Assembly: GCA_026197015.1 (NCBI GenBank)
Contig: JAPHRB010000161.1
Location: 1-28,028 of the forward strand
Direction: 5' to 3'
DNA: 28,028 nucleotides
Source of the DNA: Gammaproteobacteria bacterium
GTDB taxonomy: Bacteria > Pseudomonadota > Gammaproteobacteria > SZUA-229
Shown: piece after piece, positions 1-8,219 of the stretch
How the letters are laid out: the number at the start of each line of letters is the position of its first letter
Numbering within the stretch: the stretch's first letter is position 1
Notes under the pieces: model-generated
What the model saw: only the letters and a program-made list of their open reading frames with translations
Told to the model about the DNA's origin: nothing
Databases searched by the model: none
Position numbers and translations under genes: made by a program

Positions 1-420
1 CATTCGACAACGCTCCAGATCACTATCCATATACGCTGCACCAAATATAGCTTCTACAGTGTCCGCAAGAATTGAATTGCGACGGTAGCCACCGCTTTTT
101 AATTCACCACTCCCTAGAATTAAATAATCACCAAGATTTAAGTCCTTTGAAACAAGAAACAGCCCCTCTTTATTAACTAAACTGGCACGCAACCTACTTA
201 AGTCTCCTTCTGAAGCTGAGGGGTAACGTTTATATAGTTCTGCAGCAATCACAAAGTTTAATATACTATCGCCTAAAAACTCTAAACGTTCGTTATTTTT
301 AGCGCCTGCACTGCGGTGAGTCACTGCCTCTTTTAATAAATCAATTTTCTGAAATTTATAGTTTAATAATTGTTCTAGTCGAGGTAAATCAGGCTGACTT
401 GAATTTGTTTTTTTAGACAT
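1..420 (-). CDS. rnc: Ribonuclease III, N-terminal part (cut by window edge)
   Basis: Endoribonuclease for double-stranded RNA, acting in rRNA processing and mRNA turnover. The frame is open from an ATG at 420 to base 1, giving 140 residues; the rest, including the C-terminal dsRNA-binding domain, lies outside the window. The family signature NERLEFLGDSIL is clear, with metal-binding acidic residues Glu44, Glu47 and Asp51 matching E. coli Glu38, Glu41 and Asp45. A second active-site block, ADTVEAIFGA, is near residue 120. THRSAGA precedes the signature as usual. The start is four bases after the stop of the DUF4845 gene, in the lepA-lepB-DUF4845-rnc order typical of gammaproteobacteria. The identification is firm; only the completeness is unknown. 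Confidence 0.96.
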   Translation of the reverse strand, partial: MSKKTNSSQPDLPRLEQLLNYKFQKIDLLKEAVTHRSAGAKNNERLEFLGDSILNFVIAAELYKRYPSASEGDLSRLRASLVNKEGLFLVSKDLNLGDYLILGSGELKSGGYRRNSILADTVEAIFGAAYMDSDLERCRM

Positions 421-424
421 ATAA

Positions 425-805
425 CTATCGTGTTGTAATATTCACTTCATATTTAAAATCAGCTACGAAATTAAGGTTTTTAAAAATCGGCCCCCTTTCT
501 TCGTATTTGATTGAAAGATTAAAACCTTTATCTATTTTTTTAAACTTAAAAGCATCTTTAGATGCCGAAAGATCATATAGATTATTCATTTTCAGGCGTT
601 TACGAAAAACCTGGCTTATGTATTTGGCCCCCTTTCCTTGAACATCAGGATCAACGGCCAAATTATCCATTATTGACTGCAGTGTATTGTAATTTAAATA
701 TACTGGAATAATACGTAGAGCGAGGATTCCCTGGAGCGCTAAATATGCCAACACAACCATCCATGATATTGCAGTTAAACCTGTTTGCCTTTTCTTCATG
801 ATCAC
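425..805 (-). CDS. DUF4845 family single-pass membrane protein
   Basis: Small inner-membrane protein of unknown function, 126 residues, recognised by its position between lepB and rnc and by its shape. It has a short basic start (KKRQTG), one hydrophobic segment at about residues 12-33 ending in the family-like RIIPVYLNY, then a soluble domain presumably in the periplasm. The longest frame starts with GTG at 805, which has AAGG six bases upstream; an ATG two codons later at 799 gives MKKRQTG and is an equally sensible start. The gene is eight bases from lepB and four from rnc, so it is very probably in the same transcript. No enzymatic motif is visible. Family assignment rests on recall of sequence pattern and synteny. 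Confidence 0.8.
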   Translation of the reverse strand: MIMKKRQTGLTAISWMVVLAYLALQGILALRIIPVYLNYNTLQSIMDNLAVDPDVQGKGAKYISQVFRKRLKMNNLYDLSASKDAFKFKKIDKGFNLSIKYEERGPIFKNLNFVADFKYEVNITTR

Positions 806-813
806 TTCATACC

Positions 814-1620
814 TTATTTAATTGATTGACCAATACGGCCAAAACCAATACCACCATCCCAGTGCATCCAGATCATAAAGGCTTTTCCGACCAAATATTT
901 TTCTGGTACAACACCCCAATAACGACTGTCATTACTATTATCACGATTATCACCCATCATGAAGTAATGCCCTTCAGGAACAATATATTCAGCATCAAGC
1001 CCAGGGCGCCCAGGTATGATTAAAATATTGTGCTCTACACCATGAAGATTTTCGACATACTCATTTGCCGGGTTAAATTCACCTGGCCCGCTATATTCGC
1101 CAATTCGTTTACGTTCAATCTTCTTACCATTTACATAGAGCACTTTATTATAATACGCAATGTGATCCCCAGGGATACCGACTACACGTTTAATATAATC
1201 TACAGATGGATCTCGCGGATACTTAAAAACAGCAACATCACCCCTTTCTGGCTTTTCTATATCAATAATCACTTTATTAAAGACCGGAACTTTTACACCA
1301 TAGGCAAACTTGTTAACCAGAATAAAATCACCTATATAAAGGCTAGGTATCATTGAGCCCGAGGGTATACGAAACGGCTCTACCAGAAAGCCCCTTAATA
1401 AAAATACGATAAGTAAAACAGGAAAAAATGATTTGGCGTATTCAACCACGACAGGTTCTGCATTACTGTTGGAGCTGCCGTGAATATTGTCTCCGCTATA
1501 CTCATGCGGGTTATTAATTTTTCGGCGAGGAGCGAGGGCAATAGCATCAAACAGCCAGATTAAACCTGTCAGTAATGTTCCCGATAAAAGAAAAAATGCA
1601 AAATCATAATTAATATTCAT
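814..1620 (-). CDS. lepB: Signal peptidase I
   Basis: Membrane-bound Ser/Lys protease that removes signal peptides from exported preproteins. The protein has 268 residues. Two hydrophobic segments (about 6-27 and 63-80) anchor the enzyme. The catalytic serine is Ser89 in PSGSMIPSL and the general-base lysine is Lys144 in YIKRVVG. GDNRDNSNDSRYWG near the C-terminus is the conserved box E region. The length is shorter than the 324 residues of E. coli, mainly through a smaller periplasmic insert, which is common outside enterobacteria. It follows lepA by 69 bases in the same direction, so co-expression is expected. Linkage to the sigma-E train upstream suggests secretion capacity and envelope stress may be co-transcribed, which is inference. 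Confidence 0.97.
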   Translation of the reverse strand: MNINYDFAFFLLSGTLLTGLIWLFDAIALAPRRKINNPHEYSGDNIHGSSNSNAEPVVVEYAKSFFPVLLIVFLLRGFLVEPFRIPSGSMIPSLYIGDFILVNKFAYGVKVPVFNKVIIDIEKPERGDVAVFKYPRDPSVDYIKRVVGIPGDHIAYYNKVLYVNGKKIERKRIGEYSGPGEFNPANEYVENLHGVEHNILIIPGRPGLDAEYIVPEGHYFMMGDNRDNSNDSRYWGVVPEKYLVGKAFMIWMHWDGGIGFGRIGQSIK

Positions 1621-1689
1621 ATCCAGCTCTAATATTTTTATTTAATTAATTTATAGTTAAAAACAAACTGCCAATTTCTACTATTATTT

Positions 1690-3480
1690 TTAACTATCTA
1701 CTTTTAAAACAGCTAAAAAGGCTTCTTGAGGGATTTCCACCTTACCAAACTGCTTCATACGTTTTTTACCCTTTTTCTGCTTTTCCAGCAGCTTTTTCTT
1801 ACGGCTGACATCACCACCATAACATTTTGCAGTTACATTTTTACGTAAAGCTTTAACCGTACTACGCGCAATAATTTGTCGACCGATTGCAGCCTGTATG
1901 GCGATATCAAACATTTGTCGTGGAATCAGTTCACGCATCTTATCCGCAACGTCTCTGCCTCTTCGTTGTGCCGAATCCGAATGCACTATCACCGCCAGAG
2001 CATCTACTCTTTCCGAGTTAATCAATATATCTACTTTTGTTAGTTTTGATGCCTGAAAATACTTAAATTCATAATCAAAAGAAGCGTAACCTCGACTTAC
2101 TGATTTTAAACGATCGAAGAAGTCTAATACAACTTCTGACATCGGCATATCATAAGTTAGGGCGACCTGTGTTCCCATATATTGCATATTCGTCTGTACA
2201 CCACGTTTTTCAATACACAGACTAATCACGTTACCCACATAATCCTGCGGCGTTAAAATATTCGCCTGAATAATAGGCTCACGAATTTCTTCGATATAAT
2301 TAACCTCAGGTAAATCAGACGGATTATGGATCTTAATGACATCACCATCTGTTTTCTCAACTTCATAAACAACCGTTGGAGCCGTTGTAATCAGGTTTAG
2401 ATCATATTCACGTTCCAGGCGTTCCTGCACAATCTCCATGTGAAGCATGCCCAGAAAACCAATACGGAAACCGAAACCCAGGGCAGATGAGTTTTCGGGC
2501 TCATATTTCAGGGCCGAGTCATTTAAAGTCAATTTATCCAGGGCATCGCGAAAGTTTTCAAAGTCATCGGCTTCAACCGGGAACATACCGGCAAATACCC
2601 GTGGCTGAACTTCTTTAAAGCCAGGTAAAGGCATCTCTGCTGGCCTGTCTTGCATCGTAATGGTATCACCGACTTTCGCCGAATCTATTTCTTTAATACC
2701 TGCAATAATAAAACCCACCTGACCACATTCCAGTATAGGTGTATCCGTGCGTTTAGGTGTAAAAATACCAACAAAATCAACACCATAAGATCTCCCAGTA
2801 GACATTATTTGCATCTTGCTACCTTTAGCAATAGAGCCATCAATAATACGTACTAGAGTCACTACACCTACATATGAGTCAAACCATGAATCGATAATTA
2901 AGGCTTTTAAAGGCGCATCTGGATCCCCTGCTGGTGCAGGTATTTCTTCTACTATTCTTTCTAATAAATCCTCTATACCTATACCTGATTTTGCGCTCAC
3001 CCGACATGCGTCAGTGGCCTCAATACCAATAATATCTTCTATTTCCTGAGCGACTCGTTCTGAATCAGCCGCAGGTAAATCAATCTTATTTAAAACGGGC
3101 ATTACTTCGAGCCCTAAATCAATCGCTGTATAACAGTTAGCAACACTTTGAGCTTCTACTCCCTGTGATGCATCAACCACCAGTAACGCTCCCTCACAGG
3201 CCTGTAAAGACCGCGAAACCTCATATGAGAAATCCACATGGCCAGGAGTATCAATCAGGTTAAGCTGATAAGTTTCTCCATTTTTAGCCTTGTAATCTAG
3301 TGCTACGCTTTGTGCCTTGATCGTGATACCGCGCTCTCTCTCAATATCCATTGAATCGAGCACCTGGGCTTCCATTTCACGTTCGGCCAAACCACCACAA
3401 ACCTGAATAAACCGGTCTGCCAGAGTTGATTTGCCGTGATCAATATGAGCAATAATGGAAAAGTTACGAATGTTTTGCAT
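1690..3480 (-). CDS. lepA: Elongation factor 4 (translational GTPase LepA)
   Basis: Ribosome-associated GTPase related to EF-G, implicated in ribosome biogenesis and translation under stress. The 596-residue length is the family norm. The N-terminal GTPase domain shows the P-loop AHIDHGKSTLADR, switch II DTPGHVDFSYEV and the guanine-specificity motif NKIDLP. The LepA-specific C-terminal domain ends in the lysine-rich KKKLLEKQKKGKKRMKQ stretch. Its start ATG lies 58 bases downstream of the stop of the glutaredoxin-like gene, with no obvious terminator between, so it may be read from the sigma-E operon as well as from a local promoter. No oddities seen. Confidence 0.98.
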   Translation of the reverse strand: MQNIRNFSIIAHIDHGKSTLADRFIQVCGGLAEREMEAQVLDSMDIERERGITIKAQSVALDYKAKNGETYQLNLIDTPGHVDFSYEVSRSLQACEGALLVVDASQGVEAQSVANCYTAIDLGLEVMPVLNKIDLPAADSERVAQEIEDIIGIEATDACRVSAKSGIGIEDLLERIVEEIPAPAGDPDAPLKALIIDSWFDSYVGVVTLVRIIDGSIAKGSKMQIMSTGRSYGVDFVGIFTPKRTDTPILECGQVGFIIAGIKEIDSAKVGDTITMQDRPAEMPLPGFKEVQPRVFAGMFPVEADDFENFRDALDKLTLNDSALKYEPENSSALGFGFRIGFLGMLHMEIVQERLEREYDLNLITTAPTVVYEVEKTDGDVIKIHNPSDLPEVNYIEEIREPIIQANILTPQDYVGNVISLCIEKRGVQTNMQYMGTQVALTYDMPMSEVVLDFFDRLKSVSRGYASFDYEFKYFQASKLTKVDILINSERVDALAVIVHSDSAQRRGRDVADKMRELIPRQMFDIAIQAAIGRQIIARSTVKALRKNVTAKCYGGDVSRKKKLLEKQKKGKKRMKQFGKVEIPQEAFLAVLKVDS

Positions 3481-3538
3481 GTTTTATTTTCTTAAATCTA
3501 CGTAAAAGACCAGCCCGGCATATATGAAGTAACCGCTA

Positions 3539-3775
3539 TTAATTGCTAAGCACTTGCAGTATTGCTGCCTGATCTAAAAAATAATGACAAATTTGCTCAT
3601 CATTACAGGTAACCACTGGCACCTGTAAACCATATTGTTCAATTAACTGGGGACTGGAATCAACATCAACCTCATTAATTATGAAGTTATGAGCCTGCTG
3701 CAGCTGTATTAGCTGCTGCAGCAGGTCTTCACAAAGATGACATCCCATACGTGAATAGACGGTGAATTCGGTCAC
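3539..3775 (-). CDS. Glutaredoxin-like (DUF836 type) protein
   Basis: A 78-residue thioredoxin-fold protein of the glutaredoxin-like DUF836 type. The redox motif is Cys-His-Leu-Cys at residues 12-15 in RMGCHLCEDLL, followed by a cis-proline type segment QVPVVTCN near residue 53. It has no signal peptide, so it should be cytoplasmic. Translation starts at GTG, which overlaps the mucD stop as GTGA (3772-3775), implying translational coupling to the periplasmic protease upstream. No in-frame ATG upstream of the CxxC motif is available. The substrate is unknown. The coupling suggests expression with the envelope-stress module, but a functional link between a cytoplasmic redoxin and MucD is inference. 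Confidence 0.82.
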   Translation of the reverse strand: MTEFTVYSRMGCHLCEDLLQQLIQLQQAHNFIINEVDVDSSPQLIEQYGLQVPVVTCNDEQICHYFLDQAAILQVLSN

Positions 3776-5190
3776 TCGTTTTCGGAAATCTTCATTACAA
3801 TAAACTGATCTGCCCCCTGGCGATGAACCAGAACGGGAATCATACGGCCTATGGGCAAATTGGCAACTTTTTTACGAAAATCAGCGACATTTTTTACGTT
3901 TTTGCGATTAAGCTGCAATAAAATATCACCTGCGGCCAAACCTGACTGTTCAGCAGGGCTACCTTCCAGCACATTTCTGATGAGCACGCCTCTTCCTAAC
4001 GTCTTTAGAATGTCTTCATCCAGGTCAATGACCTCAACACCCATGCGGTTTGAGGAAGTCACCTCGGTTTTAGCCGCCACAACTTTTTTGTTATCTGAGG
4101 GTAATTGCTCAATAGTCACATTCAGGGTTCTTTCACGGCCATCTCGAAGTATCTCAACTCTGGCTTTGGAACCCACGGGCACTCTACCAACCAGTGGTGG
4201 TAAGTCTGATGAATCTAGTATTTTCTTTTTATTAAAAGATAAAATGACATCTCCCGCCTTAAAACCTGACTTTTCGGCCGGGCTACCCGATATTACCTGT
4301 GAAACCAGAGCACCTACAGGTTTTTTAAGATTAAAACTCTGGGCAATTTCATGTGTGATTTCCTGTATATAAACACCTAACCAGCCTCGACTAACTGAGC
4401 CTGATTTTTTTAACTGATCCACCACATTCATTGCCACCTCAACAGGAATGGCAAATGACAACCCCATAAACCCGCCTGTGCGGCTATAAATTTGAGAGTT
4501 GATACCTATTACTTCACCTTCAAGGTTAAACAACGGACCACCTGAATTTCCCGGATTAATAGCCACATCGGTCTGAATAAACGAGACATAGTTAGCCTTA
4601 GGTAAATTACGCCCCTTGGCACTTACAATTCCTGCGGTTGCCGAGTGATCAAAACCAAAAGGAGAACCTATTGCCAATACCCAGTCACCTACTCGCAAAT
4701 TTTCCGAGTTGCCGATATTAACCACTGGCAAGTCATTTGCTTCAACTTTCAGTAATGCAATATCACTAAACTCATCACTGCCAATTACTTTTGCTGATAA
4801 TTCACGTTTATCACTTAAACGGACTAAAATTTCATCCGCACCATCAACCACATGATGATTAGTAATAATATATCCGTTTTCAGAAAGAATAAAACCTGAA
4901 CCTAATGAGGTAGCTTCCTGCTGTTGTCGAGGTGAAGCGCCTTCCCCAAGAAAATGTTTAAACAACTCACCGAATGGCGAGCCTTCTGGTATCTGTAACT
5001 CCTCACCTAACTCCTCTCTTAGTTTATTCCAGGAGTGGTTTGATGGTAATTTCTGTCGAGTACTTATATTTACCACAGCTTTACCATTCTCTTCTACAAG
5101 ATCGGCAAATTCAGGTAAGGAAGATGCCTGTATTTGAAAACAGCTGAATAACATAATAAAAATTAATAAATAGCGGTTACTTAACAACAT
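3772..5190 (-). CDS. mucD: Periplasmic DegP/DegQ-type serine protease MucD
   Basis: HtrA-family protease and chaperone for misfolded envelope proteins. The 472 residues comprise a signal peptide (about 1-22), a trypsin-like domain and two PDZ domains (about 265-355 and 385-470). The catalytic triad is visible as His113 in ITNHHVV, Asp143 in SDIALLK and Ser216 in GNSGGPL. It is named MucD because, as in Pseudomonas, it lies directly downstream of the sigma-E, anti-sigma and RseB/MucB genes; by sequence alone DegP or DegQ would be equally fair. The ATG is preceded by a good AGAGG five bases away. A 91-base gap separates it from rseC, so a separate promoter is possible. Its stop overlaps the next gene's GTG. 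Confidence 0.95.
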   Translation of the reverse strand: MLLSNRYLLIFIMLFSCFQIQASSLPEFADLVEENGKAVVNISTRQKLPSNHSWNKLREELGEELQIPEGSPFGELFKHFLGEGASPRQQQEATSLGSGFILSENGYIITNHHVVDGADEILVRLSDKRELSAKVIGSDEFSDIALLKVEANDLPVVNIGNSENLRVGDWVLAIGSPFGFDHSATAGIVSAKGRNLPKANYVSFIQTDVAINPGNSGGPLFNLEGEVIGINSQIYSRTGGFMGLSFAIPVEVAMNVVDQLKKSGSVSRGWLGVYIQEITHEIAQSFNLKKPVGALVSQVISGSPAEKSGFKAGDVILSFNKKKILDSSDLPPLVGRVPVGSKARVEILRDGRERTLNVTIEQLPSDNKKVVAAKTEVTSSNRMGVEVIDLDEDILKTLGRGVLIRNVLEGSPAEQSGLAAGDILLQLNRKNVKNVADFRKKVANLPIGRMIPVLVHRQGADQFIVMKISENE

Positions 5191-5281
5191 GAAAGCCTCT
5201 TATGAATATTCGAATAATATTGGTGTTTTTAGTTTAATCTGAGAATAACGGCCATATTAGATCAACTGTTTTAAATAAGTC

Positions 5282-5710
5282 TTAAACTCGCCGTATTAAA
5301 TGGGGTTGAATAGCTTTTTTTAAAGTGCTTTGTGAAAGCACATAACGCACAAAAATCATTGCCGAAATAAACCCGGCAATAACGGATAATATGGTCACCA
5401 GCTCATTAACAAATACATATTCTGCCAGCAGACCTGTAACCAGCATAAAAATCAAAGGCAGGAAATAAATCAGCAAAGAGCCCTGAACCAGTGCATTTTC
5501 ATCTATAGCAATGATAACTGAATCTCCTACCTGAACATCCAGTGTTTTATCAACCGTAAAGCGTGAACTGCGCTTACCAACCACTTTTGCCAGACTGGAC
5601 GTGCCACAACCTGATTTAACTGAACAAGTTTGACAGGCAGACTTACGTTGTGTTTCTAATAAAACACTCTGCCCATCAATTTCAATTACTAGTGCTGTTT
5701 CTTCAATCAT
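5282..5710 (-). CDS. rseC: RseC/MucC-type membrane protein
   Basis: Inner-membrane protein of the RseC/MucC family, a modulator of sigma-E activity also linked to SoxR reduction in E. coli. Of its 142 residues, an N-terminal soluble part carries a cysteine cluster (CQTCSVKSGCG, four-cysteine pattern CxxCx5C starting near residue 26). It is followed by a small beta-rich segment ending in VGDSVIIAI and two hydrophobic helices at about 78-97 and 102-124. The C-terminus is basic. The gene starts two bases after the rseB stop, indicating tight operon organisation and probable translational coupling. The cysteine cluster could bind a metal or an Fe-S centre, which is known only from related proteins and not demonstrated here. 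Confidence 0.92.
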   Translation of the reverse strand: MIEETALVIEIDGQSVLLETQRKSACQTCSVKSGCGTSSLAKVVGKRSSRFTVDKTLDVQVGDSVIIAIDENALVQGSLLIYFLPLIFMLVTGLLAEYVFVNELVTILSVIAGFISAMIFVRYVLSQSTLKKAIQPHLIRRV

Positions 5711-5712
5711 AT

Positions 5713-6657
5713 TTAGTGAACAGGATGCGTAGATTGCGCAATCATACGAACAGTTGACTCCGGCACTTCACCTATCGCCGTAATATATGCGCCATTTGAA
5801 TATGAGCTATACGCATTTACCGGCCCCATACTGGATCGCCCTTTTAAGGTTTTCATATTTACATTTGTTGGTTCAATAAATACCGAAACAGAGGCCATGC
5901 CATCACTATAAACCATATGATACGCCGGCTCCTGTTTATCGGTTTTTACAGAACGTATTAGCGTGAAACCCGCAGGCATTTTTTCTACAACCCAGGTGTT
6001 TGATGTGATATCGGTTTTATTTGAGAGTGTTACTTTTTTAAAATTAAGGAGTTTAGATTCATCAATCTGATTTAGTGGCGCGCTGCTTAGTAACTCAATT
6101 TCACTATACATCTGCTGTTCAAGCACACGGCCTTTATTATTTAACAGATCACATTTCAAGAGTAAACCACTGCTTTTATCTAACCAGAAAGTGTATCCAT
6201 AACGATGATTATCGCGAGGTGTCATTTGCATAATTTGAGTGACTTTATTAGCCACCCTGGCTTCGTTACCTAGTTTTAAAACATAATATTGTTTTAATTT
6301 ATCTCTATTATCTGGCAGGCCAGAATGCAAAGGCCCCTTGTTAGCTTTTGCATCTTTACCTGTTGAAACTGTAATCAGTTTTTTTGCCGGAAAGATACTG
6401 GTGACACTGTCATTATTACGAATAATAATCTGATCTTCTCCAGTTTGCGACTCCAGAGTTTGCCAGCTTTCACCTACTTCTACTCCCTGTTTAACTTTAA
6501 TAGCCTGCAAATTGTCATCCTGACGAATTATCAGTGTTCCCTGATAATTTTGCCGTTTCATCGCAACACTCATTTTATCTAACCAGTCATCAACTTCACT
6601 CGCACTAACTGCCAGTGAAGTTAGACTCAGAAATAATAAAAAAACAATTTTAAACAA
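5713..6657 (-). CDS. rseB: Periplasmic sigma-E regulator RseB/MucB
   Basis: Periplasmic protein that binds the anti-sigma factor RseA and shields it from DegS-type cleavage until envelope lipids or LPS signal stress. The 314-residue protein has a signal peptide (about 1-19, ending SLAVSA) and a large N-terminal lipid-sensing domain (about 22-190, starting DDWLDKMSVAMKRQNYQGT). A smaller C-terminal domain (about 210-310) contains MPAGFTL and VYSDGMASVSVF. Translation appears to start at TTG (6657). AAGGA lies eight bases upstream, no in-frame ATG or GTG lies before it, and the next ATG would delete the signal peptide. It is 150 bases from rseA, an unusually long gap for this operon, and that gap holds a hairpin. 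Confidence 0.94.
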   Translation of the reverse strand: MFKIVFLLFLSLTSLAVSASEVDDWLDKMSVAMKRQNYQGTLIIRQDDNLQAIKVKQGVEVGESWQTLESQTGEDQIIIRNNDSVTSIFPAKKLITVSTGKDAKANKGPLHSGLPDNRDKLKQYYVLKLGNEARVANKVTQIMQMTPRDNHRYGYTFWLDKSSGLLLKCDLLNNKGRVLEQQMYSEIELLSSAPLNQIDESKLLNFKKVTLSNKTDITSNTWVVEKMPAGFTLIRSVKTDKQEPAYHMVYSDGMASVSVFIEPTNVNMKTLKGRSSMGPVNAYSSYSNGAYITAIGEVPESTVRMIAQSTHPVH

Positions 6658-6749
6658 ACTTGTATTCCTTGGGGCTCATACTATTAAAACACACACCTCG
6701 TGCCTCGCCCGATTTAAAAAGTGACTAAAAATATCGTTTTTTTAACAAT

Positions 6750-6782
6750 CAGGGGCAATATAAAAACTTACACTGCCCCCTG
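6750..6782 (-). promoter_or_regulatory. Hairpin in the rseA-rseB gap
   Basis: An inverted repeat CAGGGGCA / TGCCCCCTG (6750-6757 with 6774-6782, one bulged base, loop of about 16) lies in the 150-base gap between rseA and rseB. The minus-strand transcript would form a GC-rich stem in an AT-rich context. No long T tract follows directly, so it is not a textbook intrinsic terminator. It could be an attenuator, an mRNA processing or stability element, or a chance structure. Confidence 0.35.
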
Positions 6783-6807
6783 GTAAATATATTAATTTAT
6801 GCTGATA

Positions 6808-7425
6808 TTAGTTTTTTTCATGGGTTTTAACATCCGCCGCACGTACATAAGGCATCATACCCTGCATAGTAGACTGACTTGCATAACCCGAATGTTTGAG
6901 CATGTATTCATTTAACTGCTTCTGTTGCTCAGGTGATTTTTTACTAATATCTAATGTTGATGTTACCTGCACATTACGTGAAATGTCGATATTAACTCTT
7001 TCTATCGGTGTTGATTGTGCCAATTGCGCAGGCTGCTCAGCATTATCTGTACTTTGTATGGTATTAAATGTAAGCAGCGTCACCATAGCAACTGAAGCGG
7101 CTACCGCCATTCCCGTTAAAGGTTTTACCCAGCTTGAAAAGAGCGAAGCAAGATTAAAACCCTGCTCTTTTCTGTGAACTACGGGAGTTTCATTATGTGG
7201 TGCTTCTTTTTCGATTGCTCGATGCACAGCAGAGCTAATATCCATAAATGATGACTGGTCTAACTCATCACGCATCACGTCACCTATCAAGTTATAACGC
7301 TGCGAAGCTTCAGCATCAGCTATTGGGTCCCGCTTTAAATCTTGCATAAAAGACTGTAATTGCTGCTCGTCTAAAGCACTATCCAGTAATGCTGATAATT
7401 GCTCATTGTTTTGTTCTTTACTCAT
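6808..7425 (-). CDS. rseA: Anti-sigma-E factor RseA/MucA
   Basis: Single-pass inner-membrane anti-sigma factor that sequesters RpoE and is cleaved stepwise by site-1 and site-2 proteases under envelope stress. The cytoplasmic RseA_N domain (about 1-80, with EQLSALLDSALD, then DLKRDP and the YNLIGDVMRDEL helix) matches the sigma-binding domain. A transmembrane helix follows at about 103-120 (TGMAVAASVAMVTLLTF), then a periplasmic tail. The longest frame would start at a GTG (7434) with no ribosome site. The ATG at 7425 has AGGTGA nine bases upstream and is preferred, giving 205 residues. Start and stop of neighbours are nine bases apart, so it is coupled to rpoE. Sequence divergence from E. 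coli RseA is large, but order and architecture make the call firm. Confidence 0.93.
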   Translation of the reverse strand: MSKEQNNEQLSALLDSALDEQQLQSFMQDLKRDPIADAEASQRYNLIGDVMRDELDQSSFMDISSAVHRAIEKEAPHNETPVVHRKEQGFNLASLFSSWVKPLTGMAVAASVAMVTLLTFNTIQSTDNAEQPAQLAQSTPIERVNIDISRNVQVTSTLDISKKSPEQQKQLNEYMLKHSGYASQSTMQGMMPYVRAADVKTHEKN

Positions 7426-7434
7426 CACACTCAC

Positions 7435-8019
7435 CTAATAATTACTGTCTAACAGAGGTTTAAGCTGCGTATCTATTGCTTCACGTGCACGAAATATTCG
7501 TGAACGCACAGTGCCGATAGGACAGTCCATGACATCGGCTATTTCTTCATAACTCAGGCCTTCCATCTCACGCAGGGTAACCGCTTCTTTTAAATCTGAC
7601 GGCAAATCTGAAATCGCTTTATGAATAACCTGTTTTATTTCCTGCGCCAGCAACTCTTTCTCTGGTGTAGCGTACTCACGTAACCAGTCTGCACCATCAT
7701 ACTGTTCTGCATCCTGAGCATCCACAGCCGAATCTGTTGCCTTGCGACGTGCAGACACCAGATAGTTTTTTGCTGTATTTATGGCAATACGATACATCCA
7801 GGTATAAAAAGCACTATCACCACGAAAGTTTTTAAGTGCTCGATAGGCTTTTATAAATGCTTCCTGTGTTACATCCTGAACTTCATCACTGTTTCGCACA
7901 AATCGTGCAACCAGTTTGATAATGCGGTGCTGATACTTCAACACCAAGACATCAAAAGCTTTTTTGTCACCTTGTTGTACCCGCTCCACCAGAGCCTGAT
8001 CAATTTCGCGCTCGCCCAT
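7435..8019 (-). CDS. rpoE: RNA polymerase sigma factor RpoE (AlgU/sigma-24)
   Basis: Group IV (ECF) sigma factor for the envelope-stress regulon. From the ATG at 8019 the product has 194 residues, matching E. coli RpoE (191). This start has GGAGG ten bases upstream. Region 2 (DVLVLKYQHRIIKLV, DVTQEAFIKAYRAL, FYTWMYRIAINTAKN) and region 4 (SYEEIADVMDCPIGTVRSR) are both intact, the latter being the helix-turn-helix that reads the -35 element. The reading frame stays open for 59 more codons upstream to another ATG at 8196, discussed separately. It is the first gene of the rpoE-rseA-rseB-rseC-mucD train and is divergent from nadB, as in E. coli. Confidence 0.97.
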   Translation of the reverse strand: MGEREIDQALVERVQQGDKKAFDVLVLKYQHRIIKLVARFVRNSDEVQDVTQEAFIKAYRALKNFRGDSAFYTWMYRIAINTAKNYLVSARRKATDSAVDAQDAEQYDGADWLREYATPEKELLAQEIKQVIHKAISDLPSDLKEAVTLREMEGLSYEEIADVMDCPIGTVRSRIFRAREAIDTQLKPLLDSNY

Positions 8020-8196
8020 ACGGGCTTTTCCTCCACTCGACACTTCTGAAGTTTCCTGTGCCTTATTATTTATGTCATCTCTGACCTGTAAAGTTCGTTT
8101 AGGCGAAATCACCCTAATTGGTGTACTATCACTGCCTAACCTCGGAACTAAATCTGCAACTATACTGGGGACAATACCTGATTCACATACTGACAT
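8020..8196 (-). other. In-frame upstream reading frame of rpoE (leader or N-terminal extension)
   Basis: Fifty-nine sense codons, ATG at 8196 and no stop, run directly into the RpoE start at 8019. The ATG has AAGG about nine bases upstream, a plausible ribosome site. The encoded segment is polar, contains one cysteine, and shows no similarity to sigma-factor regions that I can recognise. In E. coli a leader peptide (RseD) lies just upstream of rpoE and is translationally coupled to it; this may be an equivalent, but here it is in frame and would give a fused product. It may also be untranslated leader that is open by chance. Confidence 0.35.
8069..8096 (-). promoter_or_regulatory. Possible autoregulated sigma-E promoter of rpoE
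   Basis: On the minus strand GAACTT (8096-8091) matches the conserved -35 of RpoE/AlgU promoters and lies about 70 bases upstream of the RpoE ATG. The sequence 16-17 bases further on (CATAAAT) is only a poor match to the usual TCTGA-like -10. Autoregulation by a promoter at this place is known in related bacteria, which is why the weak match is reported. Confidence 0.28.
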
Positions 8197-8219
8197 AAAG
8201 ACTTACCTTATATTTTACA

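Noticed and set aside
826..1356. Two open frames on the plus strand opposite lepB
   Set aside because: They lie entirely antisense to a clear signal peptidase gene and encode low-complexity, family-less peptides.
2650..3049. Open frames on the plus strand opposite lepA
   Set aside because: Antisense shadows of a strongly conserved GTPase with no recognisable protein features.
3851..4372. A 173-residue open frame opposite mucD
   Set aside because: It mirrors the PDZ-coding part of mucD, is serine-rich as expected from the complementary codons, and has no ribosome site or domain.
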